Made by a program: the position numbers and the translations under genes. A stretch of 64,000 bases of DNA from an uncultured Lachnospiraceae bacterium (GTDB lineage: Bacteria; Bacillota; Clostridia; Lachnospirales; Lachnospiraceae). The notes under the pieces are model-generated. The model was not told the DNA's origin. It did not search any database and was given only the letters and a program-made list of their open reading frames with translations. Shown here one piece after another: positions 24,633 through 34,022 of the stretch. Within the stretch, counting starts at the first letter, position 1, and the number at the start of each line of letters is the position of its first letter. The DNA lies in the NCBI GenBank assembly GCA_947629525.1, contig CANREB010000007.1, forward strand, positions 1 through 64,000, read 5' to 3'.

Positions 24633-24661
24633 TTGATAAGTTTGAAGATTTGTGTTAATAT
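24633..24661 (+). promoter_or_regulatory. Promoter of the TetR gene
   Basis: TTGATA (24633-24638) and TAATAT (24656-24661) with a 17-base spacer, just before the GGAGGA site of the regulator gene. Confidence 0.5.
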
Positions 24662-24703
24662 AAAAATCGACTATCAAAGTCAACGCCAATGGAGGAATTG
24701 CAA

Positions 24704-25300
24704 ATGAACGAAAAATTTTTCGACTTGCCGAGAGAGAAACAGGACCGTATGATCAACGGCGCACTTGAAGTTTTTGCCAAAAACGGTTTTAAACACGCCA
24801 GTACGGACGATATGGTCAAGACAGTCGGAGTGAGCAAGGGATTGTGGTTTCATTATTTCGGCTCGAAAGTCGGGATATATGTTTTCGTGTACGATTACAG
24901 CGTGAAGTATCTTCTGCTTGAGTCATCTGCGGTCGTTGATGAGAATGAGAAGGATTTTTTTGAGCTTATCAAACAGCAGGAGCTTGCCAAGAGCCGGGTA
25001 AGCAGGAGTTATCCGTTTTTAAATATGTTTTTGGAGAATGCGGAATATGAGACTGACAAGGAGCTTATATCGCAGACTCTCGAATCGCGCAGGACGCTGC
25101 ACGATAAGGTCATCGATCTTGCCGCAGGCGCCGAGATAAAGGGGATTGAAGACAAAGCAAAGCGCGACAGGATAAAAAAGATAACATCATTTACGATAAG
25201 CGGCATTATAAAAGAAAAGACAGCCGCAGGCGCGGAGCCTGAAGCCGTCTACAGGGAGATCAGGTCATATATCGATTTGATAAAGGATATGACACAGTAA
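24704..25300 (+). CDS. TetR/AcrR family transcriptional regulator
   Basis: A 198-residue repressor-type protein. The N-terminal helix-turn-helix is typical: INGALEVFAKNGFKHAST, then MVKTVGVSKGLWFHYFGSK (about residues 12-55). The C-terminal ligand domain is all-helical and has no recognisable effector. The start at 24704 follows GGAGGA; an ATG at 24689 is upstream but lies over that site. The neighbour on the other strand is a DUF6062 gene with no transporter, so the regulated genes are not evident. It may regulate itself. Confidence 0.9.
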   Translation: MNEKFFDLPREKQDRMINGALEVFAKNGFKHASTDDMVKTVGVSKGLWFHYFGSKVGIYVFVYDYSVKYLLLESSAVVDENEKDFFELIKQQELAKSRVSRSYPFLNMFLENAEYETDKELISQTLESRRTLHDKVIDLAAGAEIKGIEDKAKRDRIKKITSFTISGIIKEKTAAGAEPEAVYREIRSYIDLIKDMTQ

Positions 25301-25313
25301 TCAGGCATTTTCC

Positions 25314-26075
25314 TTACTTTTTTTGCTGATAGACGGGGGCGGCAGGATAACCGCCCTTTAATTTCTGCATTCCGCGCTGTATGGCGTCCTTAGAGTTTTT
25401 CCAGTCTGCGTCGTGGTTGCGGTAATCAAACTTTTCGACCATCCAGCTCACATCTTCGCCGATGCGTGCCAGATTTTGTTCCATAAGCGGGAAAATCATA
25501 TCAAAAAATTCTTTTTGCTGCTTCTCGGATAGTTTTTCGACTGCCGCCTGACAAAGATCACCGAAATGCACTATGCAGAAACCCTTGCTGTCGGCGACTT
25601 TTTTCACAAAGTCGGGGTCTTTTTTATACATGAAGAAAAATGTGTCAAGATATCGTGCATATGTATCTTCATACTGCCTGCATATAAAGCATGATCTCTG
25701 CTTTTCAAGGCACCATGCGCTCATAGAGTTGTTGACTTCTTTTGAACGTTTCAGTTTATCCATAAATGAAAGCTTTACAGGCTTAAAATGTTTGACTTCA
25801 TTAGAAAGTTCTTTTCCCATTTTTACATAGTGCGTCTTTAAGATCCACGCGTTGCCGAGAGTATTGCCGTATTGGAACATTTTTTGGAAGTGGTAACGGC
25901 AGAAGCCTTCCCGGTCAGTCTGTTCCCTTATGTCGCTTTCCATATATGATGAGCCTGAGCCAAGGGTGAAATCAAGCAGGTCATGCTCGAGTTTCTGCTC
26001 GATAAAGCAGAAAGGGCATTCGTCGTCTGCCGCAAAGGCATCGTTTAATGGAATGGTATAGAGCTGTTCTTTCAT
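25314..26075 (-). CDS. DUF6062 family Cys/His-rich protein
   Basis: A 253-residue soluble protein recognised as DUF6062, common in Clostridia. It contains two similar metal-site modules: CPFCFIEQ followed by GFCRYHFQKM (about residues 20-65), and CFICRQYE followed by GFCIVHFGDLC (about 130-175). Each gives CxxC plus CxxH, which suggests two zinc (or Fe-S) sites arising from an internal duplication. The rest is helical. Function unknown. It converges on the TetR gene with 13 bases between stops. Confidence 0.82.
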   Translation of the reverse strand: MKEQLYTIPLNDAFAADDECPFCFIEQKLEHDLLDFTLGSGSSYMESDIREQTDREGFCRYHFQKMFQYGNTLGNAWILKTHYVKMGKELSNEVKHFKPVKLSFMDKLKRSKEVNNSMSAWCLEKQRSCFICRQYEDTYARYLDTFFFMYKKDPDFVKKVADSKGFCIVHFGDLCQAAVEKLSEKQQKEFFDMIFPLMEQNLARIGEDVSWMVEKFDYRNHDADWKNSKDAIQRGMQKLKGGYPAAPVYQQKK

Positions 26076-26274
26076 ATAAAAACCTCCGTTTTCAAAAATT
26101 CAATGAAAAGCTTTTGCACTGTCAATTAATATAAGTTTATCATATTTTTAAAACATTTTTTGCAAAATTGGATAAAAATTATATAAAACTATCTTAAAAT
26201 GTGATACAATAATTAAAATTGATGTGAGCAATATGGTAATATGTGATAAATCATGGAAAGGCAGGGTAATACAT

Positions 26275-27186
26275 ATGAGCAAATTTATGGTAGCGGGTTT
26301 TGTGCAGCATGAGACAATAGTAAAGGTAGATGCGCTTCCTGTGCCGTTCAGGCAGTTCGAGAGCACTCCGGATCTGATAAATACAGGCATAGGCGGTACA
26401 GGCTTTAACGAAGCCATGGCGCTTAGCTGGCTTGGCAACGAGGTCGATTTTATGAGCATGGTTGCAAGGAGCATGCCCCGCAGGCAGATAATGGCATATC
26501 TTCAGATAAATAACGTCGATTTGAAAACAGATTATGTTCTTCCGATGCTCGACGGCATGCCTACGTCCGTAGTTCTGTACTGTAAGGGACAGAAGCAGAC
26601 ATTTGAGGATGTTAAGGATATAAGGACGGTGGACTATGATTACGAGATATTTGAGAAACAGATACAGGATAAAGATATGGTTCTTATATCAAACTGTAAT
26701 TTCTGCCGTCCTCTAATAGAATTATCAAAAAAATATAATAAGCCGCTGGCGGTTAATGTAAGAAGCATGCGCGCCGAAAAGATAGAACAGAAAAAAGACT
26801 TTCTGGCGGCGGCTGACATTCTCTATATAAGCGATGATGACCTTGACAGCGAACCGTATGACTGCATAAATGAATGCAGGGAAAAGTATGATCCTGAAAT
26901 AATCGTGCTCGGCATAGGTGCAAAGGGCGTTATTCTTTATACCAAGGAAGATAACAGTATACTTGAGTACAAGACGGTCAAGACGAATGAGGTAGTAAAT
27001 ACAGTGGGTGCGGGCAATGCGATGTTTTCGGCGTTTCTGCATTACTATGTGAAAACGGGCGACGCCAAGGCGGCGATAAAAAACGCGCTTCTGTTTGCTT
27101 CATATAAGATAGGATTTGTGGGAAGTTCCAACGGATTTATGACTGAGGAACAGATAGAGCAGTGGAAGCGGCTCATTTGGAACTAG
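26275..27186 (+). CDS. PfkB-fold sugar kinase-like protein lacking the catalytic Asp
   Basis: A 303-residue protein with the ribokinase/PfkB fold. The N-terminal glycine-rich signature is NTGIGGTGFNEAMALSWLG (about residues 36-54) and the C-terminal ATP signature is NEVVNTVGAGNAMFSAFLHY. In active members this last motif is DTxGAGDxF, where the second Asp is the catalytic base; here both Asp are replaced by Asn (about N242 and N248). The protein may be a sensor or a kinase with unusual chemistry. The start at 26275 follows AAAGGCAGGG; an ATG at 26224 is upstream. It is a single gene ended by a strong terminator. Confidence 0.85.
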   Translation: MSKFMVAGFVQHETIVKVDALPVPFRQFESTPDLINTGIGGTGFNEAMALSWLGNEVDFMSMVARSMPRRQIMAYLQINNVDLKTDYVLPMLDGMPTSVVLYCKGQKQTFEDVKDIRTVDYDYEIFEKQIQDKDMVLISNCNFCRPLIELSKKYNKPLAVNVRSMRAEKIEQKKDFLAAADILYISDDDLDSEPYDCINECREKYDPEIIVLGIGAKGVILYTKEDNSILEYKTVKTNEVVNTVGAGNAMFSAFLHYYVKTGDAKAAIKNALLFASYKIGFVGSSNGFMTEEQIEQWKRLIWN

Positions 27187-27188
27187 AT

Positions 27189-27221
27189 AAAAATATCTCC
27201 CGAAACGGGAGATATTTTTTT
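27189..27221 (+). terminator. Rho-independent terminator
   Basis: AATATCTCCCG (27192-27202) pairs with CGGGAGATATT (27206-27216) across three bases, with T-rich sequence after it. It can serve both the PfkB-like gene and the converging minus-strand gene. Confidence 0.88.
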
Positions 27222-27231
27222 GCGGGTATAT

Positions 27232-27930
27232 TTACATATACAGATATTTTAAGAACGCGACTGCGTTGTCGATACTGTTTGAGTTGACTACAAAGCAGAT
27301 GATGGGTTCCGACTTGAACATATAATATTGATTGAGCTTTTCACAGTCGCCAAGGCGTATGCCGACGGGAACAGACTCTGCGTCTTCACCGGGTTTGGCA
27401 TAATACAGCTTGTCGCCAAACTGCTCCAGCATATCTTCGGGAAGCACATCTGTAATATCGGAAAGATATTCAGCGCGTGTGAAGTAGTCCACAGCGCCGG
27501 CGTCGCCGACGATCACGTCAAGCTCTCCTGTAGATATCACTGCCATGGTTTTTTCTATGCTCATATATGAGTCGGTATCATTCATAGTTTCCGTGAGATA
27601 TACGGAAGAATCGATATATACGTCGCTTTTTTTCGTATCTATATTCATATACTCGGCAAATCCGTCTGCAAGCCCTGTATTTGACGAATCGCCGTAAGCG
27701 TTGTAAAAGAACGCGCCAAATGCCGTATCTTTGGGTGCTGTTATTATTGAATAGGCGATATATATGATGAGCACGGCGGCTGCCGCTATGAATAATGTTG
27801 CTTTAAGATAGTATTCTTTAAAATAGTTTAACTTTTCACGCAGCGGCGCGCCTTTAAGTTTGGCGTTCTGTTCGCGTATTTCATCATGCATGGATCGGTT
27901 TTGGTCGCGGTTTTTATTATAAACATCCAT
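27232..27930 (-). CDS. Single-pass membrane protein of unknown function
   Basis: A 232-residue protein: a charged cytoplasmic N-terminus (NKNRDQNRSMHDEIREQNAK), one membrane helix (ATLFIAAAAVLIIYIAYSII, about residues 43-62) and an outside domain of about 165 residues. The outside part has acidic and aromatic patches and LDVIVGDAGAVDYF, reminiscent of solute-binding folds, but I cannot assign it. The start at 27930 is set by GGAAGGGAG; a GTG at 27948 is further out. It is a single gene on the minus strand. Confidence 0.72.
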   Translation of the reverse strand: MDVYNKNRDQNRSMHDEIREQNAKLKGAPLREKLNYFKEYYLKATLFIAAAAVLIIYIAYSIITAPKDTAFGAFFYNAYGDSSNTGLADGFAEYMNIDTKKSDVYIDSSVYLTETMNDTDSYMSIEKTMAVISTGELDVIVGDAGAVDYFTRAEYLSDITDVLPEDMLEQFGDKLYYAKPGEDAESVPVGIRLGDCEKLNQYYMFKSEPIICFVVNSNSIDNAVAFLKYLYM

Positions 27931-28101
27931 AATTTCTCCCTTCCGCACTGCTTTGGCGCATAGTTTACTTTATTTATGCGTTGTATTTTATCGCACGTAC
28001 ATGGGAATGTCAATTAATTTTTTCTAAACCTTGAATATTGACTTGATTTGTAATAAGATAAGTTATATTGTAAATAAAAAATACGGAAGGGTTGGTTTTA
28101 T

Positions 28102-28602
28102 ATGAATGACAGTTACAAAGAGTTAATGGTAAAAAAGGAACGCAGCTTTTTACAACAGCTTTTGAGGATCGCATGCATTGTGTTCACCGTGTTATTGGGT
28201 ATGGTTACGCTTCTTACCGGCAATATCATATTGTTTATCGTGGTTGTGGTGCTCGGTGTGCTTGATTATTTGATCTTCCAGTGGACGGATATTGAATATG
28301 AGTATCTTTACCTTGACAAGGAAATCTCCGTGGACAAGATACTGGCGAAAACAAGAAGAAAAAAGGCGGCTAAGATAGAGGTGGACAAGATCGAGATATT
28401 GGCGCCGGAAAGTTCGCACCAGCTTGACTCATACAGGAACAGACAGGTAAAGACAATGGATTACAGCGCAGGACATGATCTGCCCGGACAGAAGCTCTAT
28501 GCCGCTTACTACGAAGGAAGCCAAAGATTTCTGTTTAATCTGGACGATGATTTCGTAAAGACTGTCAAGTCTGTTGCGCCGAGAAAAGTATTTGTCGAAT
28601 AA
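28102..28602 (+). CDS. DUF6106-like two-helix membrane protein
   Basis: A 166-residue protein with a basic N-terminus, two membrane helices (LRIACIVFTVLLGMVTLL and IILFIVVVVLGVLDYLIF, about residues 20-60) and a cytoplasmic PH-like beta-rich part (YEYLYLDKEISVDKILAK … KIEVDKIEILAP). It resembles the Lachnospiraceae proteins filed as DUF6106. The C-terminal part looks like a bacterial PH domain facing the cytoplasm. Function is unknown. It is placed directly before guaB, which has its own promoter. Confidence 0.7.
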   Translation: MNDSYKELMVKKERSFLQQLLRIACIVFTVLLGMVTLLTGNIILFIVVVVLGVLDYLIFQWTDIEYEYLYLDKEISVDKILAKTRRKKAAKIEVDKIEILAPESSHQLDSYRNRQVKTMDYSAGHDLPGQKLYAAYYEGSQRFLFNLDDDFVKTVKSVAPRKVFVE

Positions 28603-28615
28603 ACAGATTTCATGC

Positions 28616-28644
28616 TTGACGATTGTGGTATGTTTTTGTATAAT
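28616..28644 (+). promoter_or_regulatory. guaB promoter
   Basis: TTGACG (28616-28621) and TATAAT (28639-28644) with a 17-base spacer, 49 bases before the guaB ATG. No purine riboswitch is seen in the leader. Confidence 0.7.
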
Positions 28645-28672
28645 TTTGAATAATTAAACCATTAACATTTAA

Positions 28673-30148
<1,476 letters not shown>

Positions 30149-30159
30149 GTGATTTTTGG

Positions 30160-30189
30160 CGCTGCCACTAAGCTGTGGCAGCGTTTTTT
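30160..30189 (+). terminator. guaB terminator
   Basis: CGCTGCCAC (30160-30168) pairs with GTGGCAGCG (30175-30183), followed by TTTTTT. Confidence 0.9.
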
Positions 30190-30209
30190 GCATAAAACAG
30201 GAGGGGAAT

Positions 30210-31712
30210 ATGCGTTTAAGCGAGTTGGAGGTATACAGCCAGATAACGATACAGACGCATGATAATCCCGATGCTGATGCGATAGCTTCGGGATTTGCAC
30301 TGTACAAATATTTCAGGAGCAAGGGGAAAAAAGTATCGCTCATATACAGCGGAAGATACAGGATAAGAAAAACTGATTTAAAGCTTATGATAGAAAAGCT
30401 GCGTATTCCGATAAAGTACCGTGTATTTAAAGATGAAAAAATAGACGGTCTTTTGCTGACCGTGGACTGTCAGTACGGGGCGGGGAACGTACAGTGCTTT
30501 AAGGCTGACAATGTAGCGGTTATAGACCATCATGAACAGGAGACACCGCTCATTTCCCTTGTGGGGAGCGAGATAAATTCAAGTCTTGGAAGCTGTGCGA
30601 CGCTTGTATGGCAGATGCTTTTAAAAGAAGGATACCCGATAAACAGCAATGTCAAGATAGGGACAGCGCTTTATTACGGGCTTTACCGCGATACCAACCA
30701 GTTTACGGAGTTGTTTTATCCTCTTGATATGGATATGCGCGAGGCAGTTTCGACAGATAAGAGCATACTTCATTTTCTGAGTAATTCCAACCTGACGCTT
30801 CAGGAGCTTGAAATAGCGGGTATAGCGCTTATAAGATATATTTACAATAACGATTTCCATTATGCCATCATACAGACAAAACCATGCGATCCCAATCTTC
30901 TCGGCATTATAAGCGATTTTCTTATACAGGTGGATGAGATACATACATGTGTAGTATTTAATCACACGCAGGACGGCTATAAGTATTCCGTGAGGAGCTG
31001 CATCAGGGAAGTGCGCGCAAATGAACTTGCAGGGTATCTTGCGCAGGATATAGGGTCAGGCGGAGGACATACGGAGCGCGCGGGCGGCTTCCTCAGTGAA
31101 AGAAAATACGAGCAGTATTATCCGGTGCTTCACGCCGAGGCATATTTCGGCAATAAGATGAACGAGTATTTTGAAAGTTTTGATATAATCGACTCAACGC
31201 AGTACGACATCAATATAGCGGAAATGGAAAGATTTGAAAGAAAGAAAAATAACATAGGTTATGTAAAAGCAAGTTCCCTGCTTCCTGTCGGTACGCAGTG
31301 CATAATAAGATCACTTAGCGGAGACAGCGAATTTCTTATAGATCAGGGAAGCTATATCATAATGGATGAGAGCAGTAATGCGCGCGCGGTATCTCAAAAG
31401 GAATTTGACGCAGATTATGAGATAAGTCCGGAAGATTTTATGATAGCGCCCGAATATGCGCCGAAACTTAAGGTTAAAGATACAAGCGAAGATATCGACT
31501 TGACGCGCCATATGAAGGTGTGTACCGCGAAGCATACGGTAAGAGTGTACGCAAAGCGGCTGTCGCGCGGCGTCAAACTTTTCACACCGCAGTCGAAAGA
31601 AACGTATATGCTTGGCAACAAAGGCGATTATCTGACAGCCGACTGCAATAATATCCGCAATATGGGAATAGTGGAACAGGATGCCTTTGGCAGACTCTAT
31701 CAGAAGATATAG
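30210..31712 (+). CDS. DHH/DHHA1 phosphoesterase with extra C-terminal domain
   Basis: A 500-residue soluble protein. The DHH domain (about 1-190) shows THDNPDADAIASG, TVDCQYG and AVIDHHEQ, and the DHHA1 domain ends in GGGHTERAGG (about 285-295), as in NrnA-type enzymes that hydrolyse nanoRNA, pApA or cyclic dinucleotides. After it there are about 160 residues not found in plain NrnA, ending with a compact KGDYLTADCNNI motif like the PGDYL segment of some nucleotide-binding proteins. The start at 30210 follows AGGAGGGG. It is followed within 20 bases by two genes of the same operon, the second with an FHA domain, which suggests a signalling unit. Confidence 0.85.
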   Translation: MRLSELEVYSQITIQTHDNPDADAIASGFALYKYFRSKGKKVSLIYSGRYRIRKTDLKLMIEKLRIPIKYRVFKDEKIDGLLLTVDCQYGAGNVQCFKADNVAVIDHHEQETPLISLVGSEINSSLGSCATLVWQMLLKEGYPINSNVKIGTALYYGLYRDTNQFTELFYPLDMDMREAVSTDKSILHFLSNSNLTLQELEIAGIALIRYIYNNDFHYAIIQTKPCDPNLLGIISDFLIQVDEIHTCVVFNHTQDGYKYSVRSCIREVRANELAGYLAQDIGSGGGHTERAGGFLSERKYEQYYPVLHAEAYFGNKMNEYFESFDIIDSTQYDINIAEMERFERKKNNIGYVKASSLLPVGTQCIIRSLSGDSEFLIDQGSYIIMDESSNARAVSQKEFDADYEISPEDFMIAPEYAPKLKVKDTSEDIDLTRHMKVCTAKHTVRVYAKRLSRGVKLFTPQSKETYMLGNKGDYLTADCNNIRNMGIVEQDAFGRLYQKI

Positions 31713-31728
31713 ATGCGGGAGATGCTGT

Positions 31729-32208
31729 ATGCTTTACAAAAAATATATGCTTTACAATGATAATATGGAGATCATGCTGCCTTCCCGGCTTAGTATGAAC
31801 GATACTTATGTTACGGCAGGATATAATTGGATATCGGATGACAGGCACGTGACGGTAAATGTCACAAAGGGCGCGGCAGGATTAAATGACAGCAGGCTTT
31901 ATCAAAGGCTTGACAAATACTATAAGCAGTTTAACAGAAATATGTCGGGATTTGAATGCAAAAAAATATTAAAGCGTGAGATAAACAGGCGTAATTATGG
32001 TGAGATGGACTATATCTGCGAAGTGTCGGGATATCGTTTTTTTAACGTATTTATGCTTGGGAGTCTCGAGCAGGCGGAGCTTATCCTTAACCTTCAATGT
32101 ATGGAGAGCGACAGCGGCGAGTATGGCAGTATATTCGCGAACATATCAGCTTCTGTGAGACTTTTTGATAAAATCAGTGACAATGGGAGCAGTGCGGATG
32201 TTAGTTAG
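31729..32208 (+). CDS. Unknown protein between DHH and FHA genes
   Basis: A 159-residue protein with no signal peptide or membrane helix. Its N-terminal pattern (MEIMLPSRLSMNDTYVTAGY followed by RHVTVNVTKGA) resembles the DcrB/PsbP-like (DUF1795-type) beta sandwich that occurs in small adapter proteins, but the match is weak. The rest is alternating strands and helices (YRFFNVFMLG, SIFANISASVRLF). The start at 31729 lies behind GGGAGA and 16 bases after the DHH stop; its end overlaps the FHA gene by 11 bases. Tight packing points to a shared function with both neighbours. Confidence 0.7.
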   Translation: MLYKKYMLYNDNMEIMLPSRLSMNDTYVTAGYNWISDDRHVTVNVTKGAAGLNDSRLYQRLDKYYKQFNRNMSGFECKKILKREINRRNYGEMDYICEVSGYRFFNVFMLGSLEQAELILNLQCMESDSGEYGSIFANISASVRLFDKISDNGSSADVS

Positions 32209-33106
32209 GGAAAATGACAGACAGATAACATTTTCTTTTCAAAAAAACGATAATTATTATGAGATCGGATATAAGATACTGGAGCAGGAAAAACTTGTAA
32301 ATATACTGCCATATGTGAAAAAAAGCATTAACGGCAGGGTAAAGCTGATATTCAGGATCGATGGCGGAGGACTTGTTTTACTGTCAGAGGTACTTGACAA
32401 ATTGAGCAGTAATGATATTATAGATTTGCTTTATGAACTGATAAATATCTGTGAGCGTGTTGAAGACAATGGTTTTTTAAAGAGGGAGTGCATCTGGTAC
32501 AGGTATGGGCATATATATTACAACATTGATACAAAACAGCCTATGCTTGCGGTACTTCCGGTGACATGCGAGCCTGAGTGCAGTGACGGCAGCAGCTGGG
32601 CGCGGCGCCTTGAAGAAACTGTATCGAAGATATCGGATTTCCTGCCCGGGCAGAAAGCGGAACAGGCAAAAGAGATAATAGCAGGCTTTATAACGGGAAA
32701 TATCACGTCGGGCGAAGCGCTTGAAAGGATAAACAGGCTTGGCAGCGGAAGTTCCGATCTTCTTGCTGATAAGAGCAAAAAGCCGCCTCAGACAGCTTTA
32801 AGGCTCTTCTATGCGGGAAAGAACGGCGAACTGACATTTTTTGTGGAAGACAGTGATTTTGTTATCGGTAAAGACGGACATAAAGCTGAAGGCGTAATAC
32901 CGGACAAGTTTTCGGGGGCGGTGAGCAGATGCCACTGTGTTATATCGAAGCTTAACGGAAAGTATTTTGTGCAGGATCTTGACAGCACCAACCACACATT
33001 TGTCAACGGCGAGGTCATACCGCCATATGAGATAGCACAGATATGCCACAATGATATACTGAGTGTGGCAGACATTGAATTCAGGGCAAATATTATGGAA
33101 ATATAA
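32198..33106 (+). CDS. FHA-domain protein with DUF6382-like N-terminus
   Basis: A 302-residue protein. The C-terminal 85 residues are an FHA phosphothreonine-binding domain: FVIGKDG, the conserved SRCHCVIS and DLDSTNHTFVNGE blocks are seen. The N-terminal half (YEIGYKILEQEKLVNILPYV, LIFRIDGGGLVLLSEVLDKL, YYNIDTKQPMLAVLPV) resembles DUF6382, a kinase-like but catalytically dead fold also seen in EssB/YukC of type VII secretion. The start at 32198 follows GGGAG and overlaps the previous gene by 11 bases. No Ser/Thr kinase is in the window, so the phosphorylated partner is unknown. Confidence 0.82.
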   Translation: MLVRENDRQITFSFQKNDNYYEIGYKILEQEKLVNILPYVKKSINGRVKLIFRIDGGGLVLLSEVLDKLSSNDIIDLLYELINICERVEDNGFLKRECIWYRYGHIYYNIDTKQPMLAVLPVTCEPECSDGSSWARRLEETVSKISDFLPGQKAEQAKEIIAGFITGNITSGEALERINRLGSGSSDLLADKSKKPPQTALRLFYAGKNGELTFFVEDSDFVIGKDGHKAEGVIPDKFSGAVSRCHCVISKLNGKYFVQDLDSTNHTFVNGEVIPPYEIAQICHNDILSVADIEFRANIMEI

Positions 33107-33125
33107 GTGTAAACGGAGGATTATT

Positions 33126-33701
33126 ATGAATGGCACTATCGAAATAAGATGGCATGGACGCGGCGGGCAGGGCGCGAAAACAGCGGCACTTCTGCTTGCA
33201 GACGTGGCATTTAAGACAGGAAAATATGTGCAGGGCTTTCCCGAGTATGGTCCTGAGCGTATGGGCGCGCCGATCACGGCGTACAACCGTATAAGCGACA
33301 GCGAGATAACAGTCCACTCGAATATATATGAGCCGGATTATGTCGTTGTTGTAGATGAGAGTCTTTTGGACAGTATCGACGTGACAAAAGGGCTTAAGGA
33401 AGACGGCGCGGTCATCATCAATACCGAGCATACAAAGGATGAACTTATGCGGCATCTGAACGGATATAAAGGAAACGTGTACACTGTCGATGCCCGAGGT
33501 ATATCGACACGGGCGCTTGGAAAGAATTATCCCAATTCACCTATGCTTGCCGCCGCGGTTGCGGTATCGGGTGTTATGGATGAGGATGAGTTCCTTACCG
33601 AGATGAAAAGTTCATTTGAACATAAATTTGCAAAGAAGCCCGAGGTCATAGACGGGAACATGCGCGCTCTTAAACTGGCATTTGATGAAATAAACAAATA
33701 G
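33126..33701 (+). CDS. porC: 2-oxoacid:ferredoxin oxidoreductase, gamma subunit
   Basis: A 191-residue gamma subunit of a four-subunit pyruvate (or other 2-oxoacid) ferredoxin oxidoreductase, which splits the 2-oxoacid to acyl-CoA and CO2 and passes electrons to ferredoxin. The family signature is WHGRGGQGAKTAALLLADVA (residues 9-28), followed by GFPEYGPERMGAP. It starts behind CGGAGG. It is the first of four genes in the order gamma-delta-alpha-beta, as in the archaeal and Thermotoga PorCDAB enzymes. Pyruvate is the best guess for the substrate but a branched-chain 2-oxoacid cannot be excluded. Confidence 0.92.
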   Translation: MNGTIEIRWHGRGGQGAKTAALLLADVAFKTGKYVQGFPEYGPERMGAPITAYNRISDSEITVHSNIYEPDYVVVVDESLLDSIDVTKGLKEDGAVIINTEHTKDELMRHLNGYKGNVYTVDARGISTRALGKNYPNSPMLAAAVAVSGVMDEDEFLTEMKSSFEHKFAKKPEVIDGNMRALKLAFDEINK

Positions 33702-33719
33702 ATATGGAGGCAGTCGGCA

Positions 33720-34019
33720 ATGGCAATACATGACAGAATAAATGAGAAAAGCCCTTGGACTGATATAACCGAGGGTAATAAAATATATGAAGCGGCTACA
33801 TCGCGCGATTTTATTACGGGAGAGTGGAGGACTTCAACGCCTGTGTGGGAACCCGAAAAGTGCAGGCAGTGTCTTTTATGCACACCGGTATGTCCCGACT
33901 CATCGATACCTGTGTGCGATGAAAAGAGAACTGACTTTGATTATGATCACTGTAAAGGCTGCGGCATATGCGCCAAAGTATGTCCGTTTGAGGCAATAAG
34001 TATGAGAGAGGGGAAATAG
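33720..34019 (+). CDS. porD: 2-oxoacid:ferredoxin oxidoreductase, delta (2x[4Fe-4S]) subunit
   Basis: A 99-residue ferredoxin-like subunit. It contains two classic clusters: CRQCLLCTPVCPDS and CKGCGICAKVCPF, each CxxCxxCxxxCP, so it holds two [4Fe-4S] centres that relay electrons to external ferredoxin. The N-terminal 45 residues (WRTSTPVWEPEKC) are typical of PorD. It lies 18 bases after porC and three bases before porA. Confidence 0.95.
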   Translation: MAIHDRINEKSPWTDITEGNKIYEAATSRDFITGEWRTSTPVWEPEKCRQCLLCTPVCPDSSIPVCDEKRTDFDYDHCKGCGICAKVCPFEAISMREGK

Positions 34020-34022
34020 GCA

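Noticed and set aside
28038..28069. TTGACT...TATATT before the DUF6106-like gene
   Set aside because: The spacer would be 20 bases, outside the usual range.
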